This document shows positions 12,036-25,887 of a stretch of DNA of 64,000 bases, piece by piece. Every line of letters starts with the position of its first letter. Position 1 is the first letter of the stretch. The DNA lies in the NCBI GenBank assembly GCA_026018925.1, contig JAKSZU010000016.1:34715377-34779376 (forward strand). Direction: 5' to 3'. Below the pieces are notes generated by a model. That model ran no database searches. It saw only the letters and a list, made by a program, of their open reading frames with translations, and was not told the DNA's origin. The stretch comes from Tupaia tana. Its lineage: Eukaryota; Chordata; Mammalia; Scandentia; Tupaiidae. The translations under genes and the position numbers were made by a program.

Positions 12036-12337
12036 ATCACCCCGATTGTTTCCTGTTCTAAATCTCCTCTGGAATTAGGTGCTAGTTTTACTTTCTCATT
12101 TGAATGTTAGAAATATTAGACTGAGCCAAGAGAGTCTCCAACTAGTCCAATCCACAGACTCTATAACAAAATAGGTAACACAAAATAAGCAAATTGTAAC
12201 AACTTCCCCTTAAATCACCTCAATTAAAAAACAAAAACAAAAACAAAACCCACCCATGTGTAATTATCACTTTTTGTTGGAAATTTCTGGGAACAAACAA
12301 GTGGCTAGGTGGGTGGTCTTAGAGTAGCAGTTCTTTT

Positions 12338-12599
12338 CTTTTTTTTTTGAAGAGGTTTTTGCTATAGGGCGCGTGCACTTGCCAGACAGACAGAGAGAGA
12401 CAGAGAGACAGAAAGCGAGAAATCACCCCCCAGAGGGGATGGCCACGCCGCAATCCCTTCTCCTCCATTCTCCTCTTGGGATCTTGGGCACGCACGCACA
12501 AGCGCCCAGCGTGAGTTTAAGCCACCGGGTCTGGGACTCGAACCAAGGTCGACTACGTGGGAGTCCAGCGACATAGCCATTACGCTAACTGCTGGTCCC
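12338..12599 (-). repeat. SINE-A, full length
   Basis: AGAGTAGCAGTTCTT and AGAGTAGTAGTTCTT flank it. Confidence 0.93.
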
Positions 12600-12654
12600 A
12601 GAGTAGTAGTTCTTCAACTTGAGTAAACTTAAGAATTACTTATGGCCAACTTAG

Positions 12655-13430
12655 GGATGGGCTGCTTAGTTCTCCCTTAAAGAAATAACTTGTTGTCCAG
12701 ATGCAAGGAATATTATTATTTGATGTCTTTAACTATAAACTCCTTCAAGCTTTGCCTCAGTTTTTGAGCTGAAGTTGTGCTCCTCTTGGGGTGGCACTTG
12801 ACCATGATTGAACGAGGCAGTAATCAGGGGGTTAGCCATTCCCGCCCAATGTGGGATTCTCCTAATCTGCTACAGGGCTGGTAGAGACTTTCTTAGGTCT
12901 GCATCACAGTCTGTTTGCTCTTCCTGCTTAATGCTGCCTTTTCCCTCTTCCTTTATTAGGCATTGTTCCCGGTGTGGCCGTGGAGATACCCACTCTGACC
13001 TCCTGCAAGAAAACATGCTGTGGGGAACAAAGCCAATAGGCAGACTCCAATGGCCACCCCCTGGAGACTACCGTAGCATTCATGCCAAGACCATGCTTCC
13101 CTCAGGCTGTCCCCAGACAGTAGCTGATCAGGTTGGGGTACTAGTTTGGGCCATTGCTGCCCAGAGTAGGATTCCTTTGGTGGACTCCTCTGCTCAGAGG
13201 TTCTACATCAACCTAACAGACTATCTCAGAGCTTTGAGTGATCTGAGACTTCCTCCCCAGTCCTTTCCCTTTTTCCATTCACAAATGTTAGGCCTACACC
13301 CCAATCTGAAGACTCTCCACATATACTCTTGTTCCTTTTTCCTTTGTTCTTCATGGCTAGGTGTTTCCCCCAATAAATCACGCATCTACCTGCTTTTCAG
13401 AGAACCAGAACCAATACAGGTGATCTGATA
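12655..13430 (+). mobile_element. ERVL-type LTR
   Basis: It ends with CCCCAATAAATCACGCATCT and CTGCTTTTCAGAGAACC, the polyadenylation end of ERVL/MLT2-like LTRs. A 206-codon frame (12808-13428) lies inside it, has no recognisable domain, and is likely chance. Confidence 0.5.
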
Positions 13431-13449
13431 AGAGTTATAAAATAACTTA

Positions 13450-14440
13450 TGAGAGTAGTCAAAGAAAAAGGAGGTTAGATGGGCTTGGGGTTGACTGACT
13501 CACTTTCCAGTTGTCAAGAAGCACATTCCAGTTGGCTGTGAGGTACAGGATAGGGCTTGCTAAGGAGCAGTGACCCAACTGTTGAAGACTTCACCTGGGG
13601 TGAACACTTAAAGTAGGATAGTGGTCCCAGTGCTGGGCTCTTAACCTCACAGCACTGAAGAGGTATGAGTTAACAGAGGCAGGTGGCAATAGAAACTAAG
13701 GGTCACAATTATCCTAATAACTAGCAAAGTTGGAGAGTCTCCTAAGGGGGCTTGCCCTTTAGGGAGAATGGAGACAACAAATAGCATACGATATTCCTAG
13801 GAGAAAAATTAATGGGCAGCTAATGAGGGTTCCATATAACATGTACAACAAGAAAAAGGCCAGAATGGAAGGGAGGGAAGCTGAGGGTTGAGATAGAAGC
13901 AGAAATGGCTGCATTTACTATCACTCTTAGTGACACAAAGGAGACTTTGGGCTTCCTGTTCCCACAACCCTAAGCTGTACCAGGTTGGAGATCCTGGTCT
14001 CCAAAGGAGATGCCCTCTTGTCAGGAGACTTGGCATATGTCCTTTAAATTGCCAGTGAAGGCTGCTTCCAGGACAGCTTAGATCTTGTGTCCCAGAAGCA
14101 GTAGATCAAAAGAAAAGTCACCATCCTGACAGTAGCAGATTGGCAGGAGGAGGGCTGTTTTCCACATGGAAGGAATAGCTGTGTAACAGAGATGCACACT
14201 TGTAATCTGTGTAACCCAGGTGTCTCTCAGTACTCCCTTGTTCACTGAAAGAGTATGGACACAAGCAGCAATCTGAATACCCTGTATGACTGCTAGGGGT
14301 TCAGATCCTTCATGCATGAAGGGTTGAGTCACATCACCAGATAAGCCACAAGACCTATCAGAGTGATTGCTGAAAGTGAGGGGAATTTAAAATTCAGAGT
14401 GGAGGAAGAAGAGGAGGAAGAGTGTTGATAGAGGCACTGT
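13450..14440 (+). mobile_element. ERVL internal remnant (dUTPase side)
   Basis: A short sense stretch near 14003 reads GDALLSGDLA, like the ERVL dUTPase region, followed by the polypurine-side phrases (GGGTTCAGATCCTTCATGC at about 14296). Many stops; it cannot code. Confidence 0.45.
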
Positions 14441-14449
14441 GATTAATTA

Positions 14450-14985
14450 GAGATAGAGACTAGTTTGTCCCACCAATCTTCTAAGTTCTTTCCAGAGAGG
14501 CTCTTGGGGACTGCAGATGAACTGCTCTCTAAATAGGTGTGAAGAAATGAGTTTATGTGGTGCAAGAGGGAAGATTAGTAGTCATGAAAGTGGTCTTTTT
14601 CAAGAAAACCCATCCTGAAAGCAGAGTTGACTCAGACTCTCTTTGCCACCTGTTGCATCTATCATAGCATCCAAACCTCCTCCAAAATTCTCCCAGGCAG
14701 AAACAGCATAGTGGGACTAGTTGTACTGGTCCATGTCTGCCTGAATTCTCTGGGAGACAACCTTTGCTCAGGGACCCTCCATTAGTCTGGCTAAGCTGCA
14801 ATCAGACCTGAGCTGTGACCTGAAACTCTTTATATCCAAACCTTCCTTAGCCTTTTTCTTTCACATATTTTTATCTCCTGCCTACTCCTATTCCCTCTCC
14901 CTTTATCCTTCATAGAGTTTTCTCTAATAAGTCTATTACACATCTACCCCATCTTGGTGTCTGCTTCTCGGATCACCTAAATAGG
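14450..14985 (+). mobile_element. Probable second ERVL LTR, diverged
   Basis: It ends TCTCTAATAAGTCTATTACA and GTGTCTGCTTCTCGGATCACC, again an LTR-like polyA end. It is clearly different from the LTR at 12655-13430, so the two may not be a pair. Confidence 0.4.
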
Positions 14986-15094
14986 CACACTCACATTTAA
15001 ACCTTTGCATTCTTAATGCTAACTCATTTCAACACCTGTTTCCCAGCAAACCCAACCAGCATACTTGTGGAGCTTATTAAAAATGCAGATGCTA

Positions 15095-15364
15095 GGGACC
15101 AGCAGTTAGCATAATGGCTATGTCGCTGGACTCCCACGTAGTCAACCGCGGTTCGCATCCCGAACCCGGTGGCTTAAAACTCACGCCGGGCGCGTGTGCG
15201 TGCGTGCCCAAGATCCCAAGAGGAGAATGGAGGAGAAGGGATTGCGGCATGGCCATCCCCCCTGGGGGATGATTTCTTGCTTTCTGTCTCTCTGTGTCTC
15301 TCTCTGTCTGTCTGGTGAGCGCACGCACCCTATAGCGAAAACCTCTCCAAAAAAAAAAAAAAAA
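15095..15364 (+). repeat. SINE-A, full length
   Basis: AAAAATGCAGATGCT duplicated. B box variant GGTTCGCATCC. Confidence 0.93.
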
Positions 15365-15424
15365 TGCAGATGCTGGGCCTCACACTTGGACTTTCTTTCT
15401 TTTTCTCTTTCTTTCTTTCCTTCC

Positions 15425-15701
15425 TTCTTTTTTTTTTTTTTTTTTAGAGAGATTTTTTGCTATAGGGTGCATGAGCTTGCCAGACAGAGACAGAGAGACA
15501 GAAAGTGAGAAATCACCCCCCCCCCCCCCCAAAGAGGAGATAGCTATGCCCCAATCAGTTCTCTACCATTCTCCTCTTGGGATCTTGGGCACACATGCCT
15601 ACACACCCGGTGTAAGTTTATGTTGCCAGGTCTGGGACTCAAACTGCAGTGGACTATGTGGGAGTCCAACGACATAACCATTACACCATCTGCTGGTTCC
15701 T
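15425..15701 (-). repeat. SINE-A
   Basis: T-run, GAGAGATTTTTTGCTATAGG, a run of 14 C in the body, head ending CATCTGCTGGTTCC. Confidence 0.88.
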
Positions 15702-15986
15702 GGAGTTTCTTTTTACTTAGGAAAAGGTTGGGGCCCAAGAATCAGTCTTTCTTACTAGCTTCTCAGGTGCTTTTGTTGCAGGTGAAACTAGATGAGACAC
15801 TGTTTTATCATACAACAACATTAATGATTCCAACACCATCAAGCAAATATAAGAGTACTGAAATTGAAAAAAAAAATATATATATCAAAAAAAGGAAATA
15901 AATTGCAACCAAACAGAAACATGATATAATACAATCTCAAGAGAAATAATATAACATTAGAGAAAGTACAAAACATTCAATTAAAA

Positions 15987-16208
15987 AATGCTATAGGGCA
16001 TATGTACTCACTGGAGAGAGAAGGAAAGTGAGAGAGCTCACCTTGGGGGGAATGGTCATGCTGCAATCCCTTCTCCTCTAGGGATTTCTTGCATGTATGC
16101 ACACTAACCTGGCATGTTTCTCAAGCTCCTTGGTCTGGAACTCTAACTGTACAATCAGCCATGGGGGATCCAGTCACCTTAACCACCATGCCACTCACTG
16201 GCTGGCCC
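15987..16208 (-). repeat. SINE-C, old
   Basis: Antisense copy from TGCTATAGGGCATATGTAC to CCACTCACTGGCTGGCCC; a + oriented 3' fragment follows to about 16290. Confidence 0.72.
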
Positions 16209-16439
16209 TGGGGGAGGAGGGGGTGCTTTTTCACTTTTCCTCTCCATGACTAATACACACACACCCTATGGCAAAGAAAATTTTTTTTTAATGGGCAACG
16301 ATCTAAATAGATTATTTCCCCATAGAAGATCTACAACACACATAGAGATGCTCAAAATCAAAAGTCATTAGGGAACTTGAGCACGCAGGGTGGGGAGGGG
16401 GAGGCACGGTGTACATGCACCTGTTCCCTCCTCACCACT

Positions 16440-17485
16440 GCCACTGCCTCCTTCTAGTGTTCCAGGTGCTGCCTCTGTGCTCCTTTGGTGAGGACCTGGT
16501 ACCCCTTTTTTTTTTTTTTTTTCTTTTTTTGGAGAGGTTTTTTTTTGCTACAGGGTGCGTGCGCTTGCCAGAAAAACAGAGAGACAGAAAGCGAGAAATC
16601 ACTCCCCAGGGGGGATGGCCACGCCGCAATCCCTTCTCCTCCATTCTCCTCTTGGGATCTTGGGCACACATGCGCCCGGCGTGAGTTTAAGCCGCCAGGT
16701 CCAGGACTCAAACTATGGTCGACTACATGGGAGTCCAGCGACATAGGCATTATGCTAACTGCTGGTGCCAGGACCTGGTACCTCTTTTGTGAAGTGGCAG
16801 CTGAGGCGACTCCCGCGCTCACCATGGCCAAGAAGAAGCTCAAGGAAGAAGTCAAGACCGAGAACAACGATCATATTAACTTGAAGGTGGTGGGGCAGGA
16901 TGGTTCTGTGGTGCGGTTTAAGATTAAGAGGCATGCATCACTTAGTAAACTAATGACAGCCTATTGTGAATGACAAGGTTTGTCAATGAGGCAGATCAGA
17001 TTCTGATTTGATGGACAGGCCACCAATGAAACAGACACACCTGCACAGTAGAAAATGGAAGATGAAGATAGAATTGATGTGTTTCAACGGCAGACAGGGG
17101 GTGCCTACTAGAAAGAGAACCTGCTACTTTACTCCAGAACTCTGTTCTTACAGACCAAGAATACATTCTCAATTAGAAAACCACAATTTGGTTTCAGCAC
17201 ATCCTGTTGACTACAGTATAGTTTTCTCTATTCTTTCATTTTCTGTTTCCCATTCCTTTATTGTACATAAAGTAACTGGTGTATGTGCACAAATATATGG
17301 TATTTTTTTAAACTAAATGACCAATGGTATGTTTTGATTGACATTAACTGGAGATGCGATGGGGGAAAATACTGGTTCTATGAAAATATCCCCTTTTTCC
17401 ATTAGTGGCATGTTCATTCAGCTCTTATCTTTATATTCCAGCAAGTTATTTTGCTGTCACTATTTTAACAAAAAAAAAAAAAAAA
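16440..17485 (+). pseudogene. SUMO2: SUMO2 processed pseudogene, split by a SINE in its 5' UTR
   Basis: Start codon 16824; the frame reads [19 protein letters not shown], the SUMO2 form (SUMO3 has one Asn fewer). A TGA follows AYCE at 16971, further frame breaks follow, and the original stop lies near 17109. The GG-containing end is damaged (TGGAY). A long 3' UTR runs to an A-tail at about 17469-17485. A minus SINE-A sits between 5' UTR sequence (about 16440-16504) and the rest, with AGGACCTGGTACC duplicated around it. Some N-terminal codons are also altered (MAKKKLKEE). Confidence 0.92.
16505..16770 (-). repeat. SINE-A in SUMO2 pseudogene
   Basis: AGGACCTGGTACC duplicated; younger than the retrocopy it splits. 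Confidence 0.93.
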
Positions 17486-17559
17486 GAAGAAGAAGAAAAA
17501 GGAAGAAAGAATAGCCAACAACATAAAAATCCTTACTTTGTTTAAAATGAAAAAAAAAA

Positions 17560-18510
17560 GTCACTAGGAAAATGAAAATCAGAACAATAATAAGGTACTA
17601 CCTCACATCCACTAACATGGCTAAAATAAGTAGAAAATAACAAGAGTTAGTGGGAATATGAAGAAATTGGAACCTTTATATTTTCCTGTTGGTACTTGTA
17701 AAAGACCACAACCACTCTGGGAAACAATTTGATGATTCTTCAAAAATGGTACATATACAGAGGACCAGCAGATGGCCTAATTGTTACAACACTGGACTCC
17801 CACATGGTTAACTGTGGTTTGAGTCCTGGACCTGGTGGCTTAAACTCATGCTGGCTGTGTATGTGTGTGCATGCCCAAAATCTCGAGAGGAGAATGGAGG
17901 AGAAGGGATTGCAGTGTGGCCATCCCCCTGGGGAGTGATTTCTCACTTTCTCTCTCTTTCTCACACACACACACGTGCTTGGCATGAGTTTCAAGCCTCC
18001 CGGTCTGAGAATTGAATTGTGGTCAGCCATGTGAGAGTCCAGCAATGTAACCATTATCCCATCTGGTGGTCCCAGGAGCATTGTTAATAATAGCCTAAAA
18101 GTGGAAATGGCCCAAATGTTCATCAACAAATGAATAAACACAATGCAATATATCCATTCAATGAAATAATATTTGGTAATAAAGAAGAATGAAGCACTGA
18201 TAAAGTCTGATGTGCTTAGTGAAAAAAGTCAGTCATGGAGGACCACATATTGTATGATTTCATTTATGTGAACTATCTAGATAAGGCAAATATATAGAGA
18301 CAGAAAGTAGATTGAAAGCTTCTTAGGGCTAAAGTTAGAGTGGGAATGGGGAATGACTGCTGGTGGGCAGGAAGTTTCTTTTTTAGGGTGTTGAAAATGT
18401 CCTGAAGTTAGATTTGGAACATGAGGATGGTTTTATCATTCTGTGGGTATACTAAAAACTACCAAATTATATACTTTAGATGGGCAAATTGTGTGGTATA
18501 TAAGTCATAT
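17560..18510 (+). mobile_element. L1M 3' region
   Basis: Same L1M 3' order as at 2085-3040: GGGAATATGAAGAAATTGGA, CAATATATCCATTCAATG, CAGTCATGG, GAGACAGAAAGTAG. A SINE foldback at 17762-18076 interrupts it. Confidence 0.8.
17762..18076. repeat. SINE-A/C foldback: + copy joined to - head
   Basis: 17762-17958 is a + copy lacking its 3' end; 17965-18076 is the minus-strand head region (GAGAGTCCAGCAATG, ending CTGGTGGTCCC). Together they form an imperfect inverted pair inside an L1M. Confidence 0.75.
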
Positions 18511-18647
18511 CTCTAAAAAGCTATAATAAAGCATATAATTTTTAGTAAAAAATAATAAACAATGTACTATAGAGTTTTAAACAGATATGTTTAAACAGTT
18601 TTAAACAAAGAAAATATCTCATAATGATATGAAGGAAGAACACAGAT

Positions 18648-19075
18648 ACGGCTCTATGGTGCAGTGGTAGTACACTGCTCAAAAGAAGACAGATCCTGGG
18701 GCTGGCAGATGGTGTAGTAGGTAAGGTGTTGGACTCCCATATGGGTGACCACAGTTCAAGTACCAGACCTGGAGGCTTGCTTTCTCACTTTCCCTCTCTC
18801 TCACTCTCTCTCTCTGGACAAATAACAAAATAATAATAATTAAAATTAAATAATAATAATAATAATAATAATAATAAAGAACCCAGATCTTACATGATAA
18901 CTGGTTAAATCTCAGGCCTGTGTTGGCTTGGAATTTGCTGGACATGCATGTGAGTGCCCAGGATGCAATGGGCTGGAGGACTGGAGAAAGAGATTGCAGT
19001 GTGATCAGATCCTGTGGAAGGTACTCTTCTCTTTCTCACAAGTACATGCTGTATTATGAATAGAAGAAAAATAAT
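18648..19075 (+). repeat. SINE-D, interrupted
   Basis: GATACGGCTCTATGGTGCAG head, then SINE-B 18697-18878, then the body from ATCTCAGGCCTGTG to TGCTGTATTATGAATAG. Confidence 0.7.
18697..18878 (+). repeat. SINE-B
   Basis: GGGGCTGGCAGATGG to GGACAAATAACAAAATAAT with an (AAT)n tail; inside a SINE-D. Confidence 0.88.
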
Positions 19076-19137
19076 ACAAAGGATGAGCATGAAGAAAATG
19101 AATGTATATGGTAAATTTCTTAAATCATACATGAAGT

Positions 19138-20162
<1,025 letters not shown>

Positions 20163-20535
20163 AAAAAAATTATAAATGAATTGGTATAATATTATTATAA
20201 GTTCAATACTCATTCTATAATCCTTATATTAACTTCTAAAGTTTTTTTTTTTAAATGAAGGTATAAAAAATGATTTTTTTTTAAATGAAGGTATAGAAAA
20301 TGAACAGTAAAGGAGGCAAAAGGGAATACTTAAAGTCTTTGATTCCAAAGAAGACAGAAAAGAGGAAAAAGGATGAAGAGCAAATGTGACACAGAAAAAA
20401 ATAATCGATGTAACTATATCACTAAATACATTGAATACAAATGTACAAAACACATTAATTAAAAGGTGAAGATTGTCAGACACAAGGACATGTTAAACAG
20501 AAAGGACATCCTTTAAGCATAAAAACACAAATAGA

Positions 20536-20800
20536 GGGTCCAGCAGTTGGCGTAATGGCTACCTCGCTGGACTCCCATGTAGTTGACCATGGTTTGAGTC
20601 CTGGACCCAATCACTTAAACTCACGCTGGATGTGTGTGCGTGCATGCCCAAGATCCCGACAGGAGAATGGAGGAGAAGGGATTGTGGCATGGTCATCCCC
20701 CCAGGGGGTGATTTCTCGCTTTCTGTCTCTCTTTCTTGTGAGTGTATATACCCTATAGCAAAAAACTCTCAAAACAAAACAAAACAAAAAACCACACACA
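20536..20800 (+). repeat. SINE-A
   Basis: GGTCCAGCAGTTGGCGTAAT to CCCTATAGCAAAAAACTCTC, with an AAAAC-rich tail. Confidence 0.9.
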
Positions 20801-20985
20801 CACACACAAACAGATTAAAAGCAAAAAGATAGGAAAATGTATACTTACAAACACCAATAATAAGAAAGCTGGATTAACTATATTTATATCAGACAATGTT
20901 CACTGCCCAGCAAAAAACATTACTAGAGATTAAGAAGGACATTTAATAATAATCAAAGGATCAATTTATCATGAAGATATAATCT

Positions 20986-21155
20986 TGGGCTGGCAGGTGG
21001 TGCGGTGGTTAAGGGCGCTAGACTCCCACATGGCCAACTGAGGCTCAAGTGCTGGACCTGGCAGCTTGCTTTCTCACTTTCCCTCTCTCTCACTTTGTCC
21101 CTCTCTGATCAAATTAAATAAATAAATAAACAAATAAATAAAGTTTAAACAAATT
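20986..21155 (+). repeat. SINE-B
   Basis: GGGCTGGCAGGTGGTGCGG to CTGATCAAATTAAATAAATA. Confidence 0.9.
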
Positions 21156-21257
21156 CTTAAGAAAAAGGGAGATATCATCTTAACTATATATCCATTTAGT
21201 AAGAGATTTATAAACATAAGAGAAATTTAACAGAACTGAAAAAAATGAATCCATATC

Positions 21258-21519
21258 GGGACCAGCAGTTAGTGTCATGGCTATGTCACTGGACTCCCAC
21301 GTAGTCGACCGAGGTTCGCGTCCCGGACCCGGTGGCTTAAACTCACGCCGGGCGCGTGTGCGTGCGTGCCCAGGATCCCGAGAGGAGAATGGAGGAGAAG
21401 GGATTGCGGCATGGCCATCCCCCCTGGGGGGTGATTTCCTGCTTTCTGTCTCTCTGTCTCTCTCTGTCTGGCTGGCGAGTGCACGCGCCCTATAGCGAAA
21501 ACCTCTCAAAAAAAAAAAA
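21258..21519 (+). repeat. SINE-A, full length
   Basis: ATGAATCCATAT duplicated; B box variant GGTTCGCGTCC. Confidence 0.93.
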
Positions 21520-21739
21520 TATGAATCCATATTCATAGCTGAAAATTGATCCTACTACCTTAGAAAAATCTGCAAAGATATATGAGGAAATTTTCAAAAA
21601 TTCATGGGATGTGCATATTACAATAAAACTATACATGCATTTCAAACATTTTTGCATCAAAATATACTCATACTTTAATTCCGCTTTTCCATGAACTTTT
21701 TGAAGTCTTGTTGTGAAAGACTTGAACAATATTGCCAAT

Positions 21740-22006
21740 TTTTTTTTTTTTTTTGGAGAGGTTTTTGCTATAGGGTGTGTGTGCTCGCCAGAAAGACAGA
21801 GACAGACAGAGAGATAGAAAGTGAGAAATCAACCCACCAGGGGGATGGCCATGCCGTAATCCCTTCTCCTCCATTCTCCTCTTGGGATCTTGGGCACGCA
21901 CGCACATGCACCCGGCGTGAGTTTAAGCCACCGGGTCCGGGACTCGAACTGCAGTCGGCTACATGGGAGTTCAGCAACATAGCCATTACGGTAACTGCTG
22001 GTCCCA
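21740..22006 (-). repeat. SINE-A, full length
   Basis: AACAATATTGCCAATTT/AACAATATTGTCAATTT flank it. Confidence 0.93.
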
Positions 22007-22384
22007 ACAATATTGTCAATTTGACCTAACTGAAATTTATAGAAACTTCATCCATTGACTGGCAGATACACATTTTATTAGTATTTATGTAGAATATTTG
22101 ATCAGATAGATCATATGAATGGCTGTCATAAATCCTAATAAATCAAAAAGGATGGAAATAATGTAAAATATATTACATATAGACTCTGCATTAAATTACA
22201 GAGTGATCAAATCAAATTAAATTTGATTGATTAGATTAGAAATCAATGGCAAAAATATCTAGAAAATCCCTAAATATCTGGAAATTAAACCACACACATC
22301 TAAATAAGACATGGATCAAAGATGAAATCATAAGTGACACTAGAAAATATTTTGTACTAAATGAAAATTAAATAATAACAAATT

Positions 22385-22655
22385 ATGGGCCAGCAGGTGG
22401 CATGTCTAAGGCACTAGATTCCTACATGGTCAGTCGCAGTTTGAGTCCTGGAACTGGCAGCTGGAAAATCATGCCTGGATGTGTGTGTGCATGCCCCAAA
22501 TCCCGAAACGAGAATGGAAGTGAAGGGACTGTGGCATAGCTATCTGCCTTGGGGAATGATTTTTCATTTTCCCTCTCACTGTCTCTGTCTTTCTCCTGCA
22601 CGTATGCATGCCCTATGTCAAAAATGCTAAAAAAATATACAAACAAAAAAAAAAA
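22385..22655 (+). repeat. SINE-C, old
   Basis: GGGCCAGCAGGTGGCATG to GCATGCCCTATGTC in L1. Confidence 0.8.
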
Positions 22656-23682
22656 TTAAACTTGTGGGATGCAGCTAAAGCAGTGGTTAGAAGGAAATTT
22701 ATAGTTTATACTGATCTATAGTTTATATTGATCTCCGACCTTATTGATATGGTTAACTAATAGAAGAAGCTGGTGCACCTCACCGTGAAGCTACCTTTGA
22801 GCTAAAGCCCAGGAATTTGAGAAACCTAGGACAGAGATCTTGTAGCTGTCTATATTAGAAAAGAAAAAGTGCTTAAAATGGGTTATATGTCACATTGAAA
22901 GTCCAAGAAAACTTATTCAACATCATGTTTCTTTCTTAGTGGTTGTAGGGGTCAGGTGTAGCCTGTTTCCCTTTACTTTGGGAAGGGTTATGTTGACATG
23001 TCTCAAATTGCTAGACATTTTCTGAGATGACAGCATCTGAGTTTCAAGACACTCAATTCCCACTCTCTGGTATGCATGTGGCTTACCGGGATACTTAGCG
23101 TAGATACTAATTCCTATTCATCAGGTCCAATCAGTCCAGTACTATCAGGATAATTGACCAGAGTGACGTCCTGTTGAGTGGAGAAGCAGTCAAGATTTCT
23201 GAAGACTAGATTATGACATAAGGTTGGAATGTTGATAAAGTTCTGAGGTAAGACAATGAGGATGAATTGCTGCCCTTGCCAGCTAAAAGCAGACGTTTCC
23301 TCGGTCTTCTGTAATAGTGTAGATAAAAAAACATTTATTAGATCAGTAGTTTCATACTAGACAGTAGGTGCAATTGAGTCATCCTTGATCCACTTTATGA
23401 TAAATCCACTGTCATTCTCCAAGTTCCATCTGTCTTTTGCACATGCCAAATATTCCAGTTCAATGTGAATGTGGTGCAAATCACCACTCTGCATTTTTCA
23501 TGTTCTTGGGGGTGGCTCTAATCTCTGCAATCCATCCAGGAATGCACTGTTGCTTTTTCTTTTTTAGAAATCTGAGTTATGCTTGGCTTTCCCCACCTAA
23601 TGACTTTCACTCTATGGTTCAGGGAATTAATGTAGGGACTCTCCAGTTGCTAGAATTATCTATTGGAATTGTGCACTCTTAA

Positions 23683-23698
23683 GGGGGGGGGGGGGGGG
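23683..23698. repeat. G homopolymer
   Basis: Sixteen G in a row inside the ERVL remnant; its length may be a sequencing estimate. Confidence 0.85.
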
Positions 23699-24619
23699 TA
23701 GTGCATCCTGAAACCAGGGAAATAACTACAGGGTTCAGGGACCCACTACACATATCTCTGTTGGGTTTATACCCATAATCCATGGATCATTTTCTCCATT
23801 ACCCTCTATCCTGACAGACATAGAGGAATTTTAGTTCTCCATTGTCAGTTCAGAGCCAGTGACCAATAGTTTTTGAGTAGTGTGATTCCCCCCCCTTTTA
23901 CATTTATAGTAAACGTCTATCTATAGGCTCCTTGTGATGGCTAGGAGGAGGATTTATAGTATAAATTCCACACAACAGAGTCTTTCCTCAGGTGAACCTG
24001 GCCTCCCCTTTATTCAAAGAGTTTGGGTCTGTGAATCGACTCTAATACGGGAAATGGTTGAGAAGTTAAAACTTCCTATTTTAATGATTCTAGACAAACT
24101 GCTGTCCACCATACTTACACATTTTCTGCTTATACAAATCCAGTAATACTTTGGTAGGCTGCCCATGTATTTCAACTCTAGGGACACATCATCAACTAGT
24201 CAATGTCAAAGGTCTCTAAGGACAGATCATTCTGATTATTGTGTTCTGCCTCCAATGACTGTAACTAGTCCATGGTCTTGTGTCACCAAATGGTCCTTGT
24301 CACCATGGGATTCTATCATTCCTATTGAATTTAGGGATCCCAACCTAATTCAACATATTCAGAGCAGCTTTTCCCTCATCATGACTGGCAGAGAGATACA
24401 CCACAGAGTTCCTCAAAGATTATGATGCTCCCTATGACAATGCTCCTCACAGCATAGGTGAAGAAGTGTTCTTTGGGACCCTTATGAGAGCCAGTTAAGG
24501 AATAGGTGGACAAGTTTTACACAATAAAACTATTCTAGCAGTACAGTTTTCCTGTTTCTAGGATACTTTCCTCCAAAATATATCAAGGAAGTTCCAGAAT
24601 GTCTCCCCCCAACTTAAAA

Positions 24620-24862
24620 AATATATTTATTTTAAAATTTTTGTTATATATAGTGTGCACTTGCTAGAAAGAGAGAGAAAGTGAGGAAGTACTCAGCTAG
24701 GGAGATGGTCAAGCTGCAATCCCTTCTCTATTTTTCTCTTGGGATTTTGGGTACGAATGCACACATGTGCAGTATGTCTTTCACGCCACCAGGTCTGGGG
24801 CTTGAAATTGTGCAGTCATGTGGGATCCAGTCACTCTAACTATCACATCACCAGTTGTCCCT
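24620..24862 (-). repeat. SINE-C, old
   Basis: AAGCTGCAATCCCTTCTC and GGGATTTTGGGTACG mark it; head near 24800-24862. Confidence 0.72.
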
Positions 24863-24865
24863 CTC

Positions 24866-25103
24866 TTGCTTTTTTTAATTGCCAGAGGGTGGGCATGCTT
24901 GTCAGAGAGAGAAGAAGGAGAAAGCATCACCCAATAGCATGTGGTCATGCAGCAATTCCTTCTCCATTTCTCCATCCTTTAGGGATTTGGGGTATACATT
25001 CACACATACAGCATGTTTTTCAAGCCACCAAGGTTGGGATTTGAATTGCAGTTCGACATGTGGGAGCCAGCTCCCTTAACCACTAGGCTATAGGGCCAGC
25101 TCT
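24866..25103 (-). repeat. SINE-C, old
   Basis: Second copy in the same direction, ending ACTAGGCTATAGGGCCAGC. Confidence 0.72.
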
Positions 25104-25887
25104 TCCAGCACTTCAGCTGAAGAGCTGTGCCTAGTCATTTGAGCTAGCAGACTCAATTGAGAATTGATGCACAGTAAATGCAATTAAAAATTTTGACCTA
25201 ATTTGATATCCCTTCAATTCAGGCCCATATATGTTCCCTAAATTTCTGCTGATGTAAGCTTGACAAAAATTCAGTTCCTGTGCCTTGCATTTCCTTATGC
25301 CTCAGAAATCTTTCTACCTTATTTCTAGGGTCTGGCAAGATGATTCTGGTTATAGGCTGAGAAGCAGTAGGGAGTGGTGGGAGTGGCTTCTGAATAAGAT
25401 CAGCAGTTCTTTGAAAAGCAGCCACCTCAGATAAGGCCTTGATAGGTTCTTTGGGCAAGGCTAAACATTTCAGTAAACAGGAGATGGATTCCTTCTACTG
25501 GCAAAGAAGGCTCAGCAGAATTTAGAGGTTCAAGGCCTCCAACTTTGTTGGAATCTGCCCACATGTTCCCATGCCAATTTTCAGCATTTCACTCCTTTCC
25601 AGTGAATTCCTTTCTCTAATATAAGAGACCCTCACAGGTTGAGAATACAATTTGCATTGTTTTAGTCACTTGCAAGATTATCCTTTGAATTCAGTTTTCA
25701 GAAATCTAGGCTCTGTGGCTATGAAAGATAAGAATTACTTTTAGAATAATTATGTACAATTTCTGGTGCATTGCCTGAGTTTCCATCTGGATAAAGCCCA
25801 AAGTTTACCATTTTCTTCCCTTGAGTTCTCCCATGCACTTAGAAGTAATCAATCTACTCCATAGCAACTTTTATTTTTACTAAATTT

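Larger units (their letters stand above)
20820..22735 (+). mobile_element. L1 ORF2 5' part, interrupted
   Basis: Segments between SINEs follow L1 ORF2 from the endonuclease region (GGATCAATTTATCATGAAGA near 20958) to the start of the RT region (CATGGATCAAAGATGAAATC, GGGATGCAGCTAAAGCAG at about 22668). It has many stops. Confidence 0.7.

Noticed and set aside
12808..13428. 206-codon open frame
   Set aside because: Lies in an ERVL-type LTR with a polyA end; no recognisable domain.
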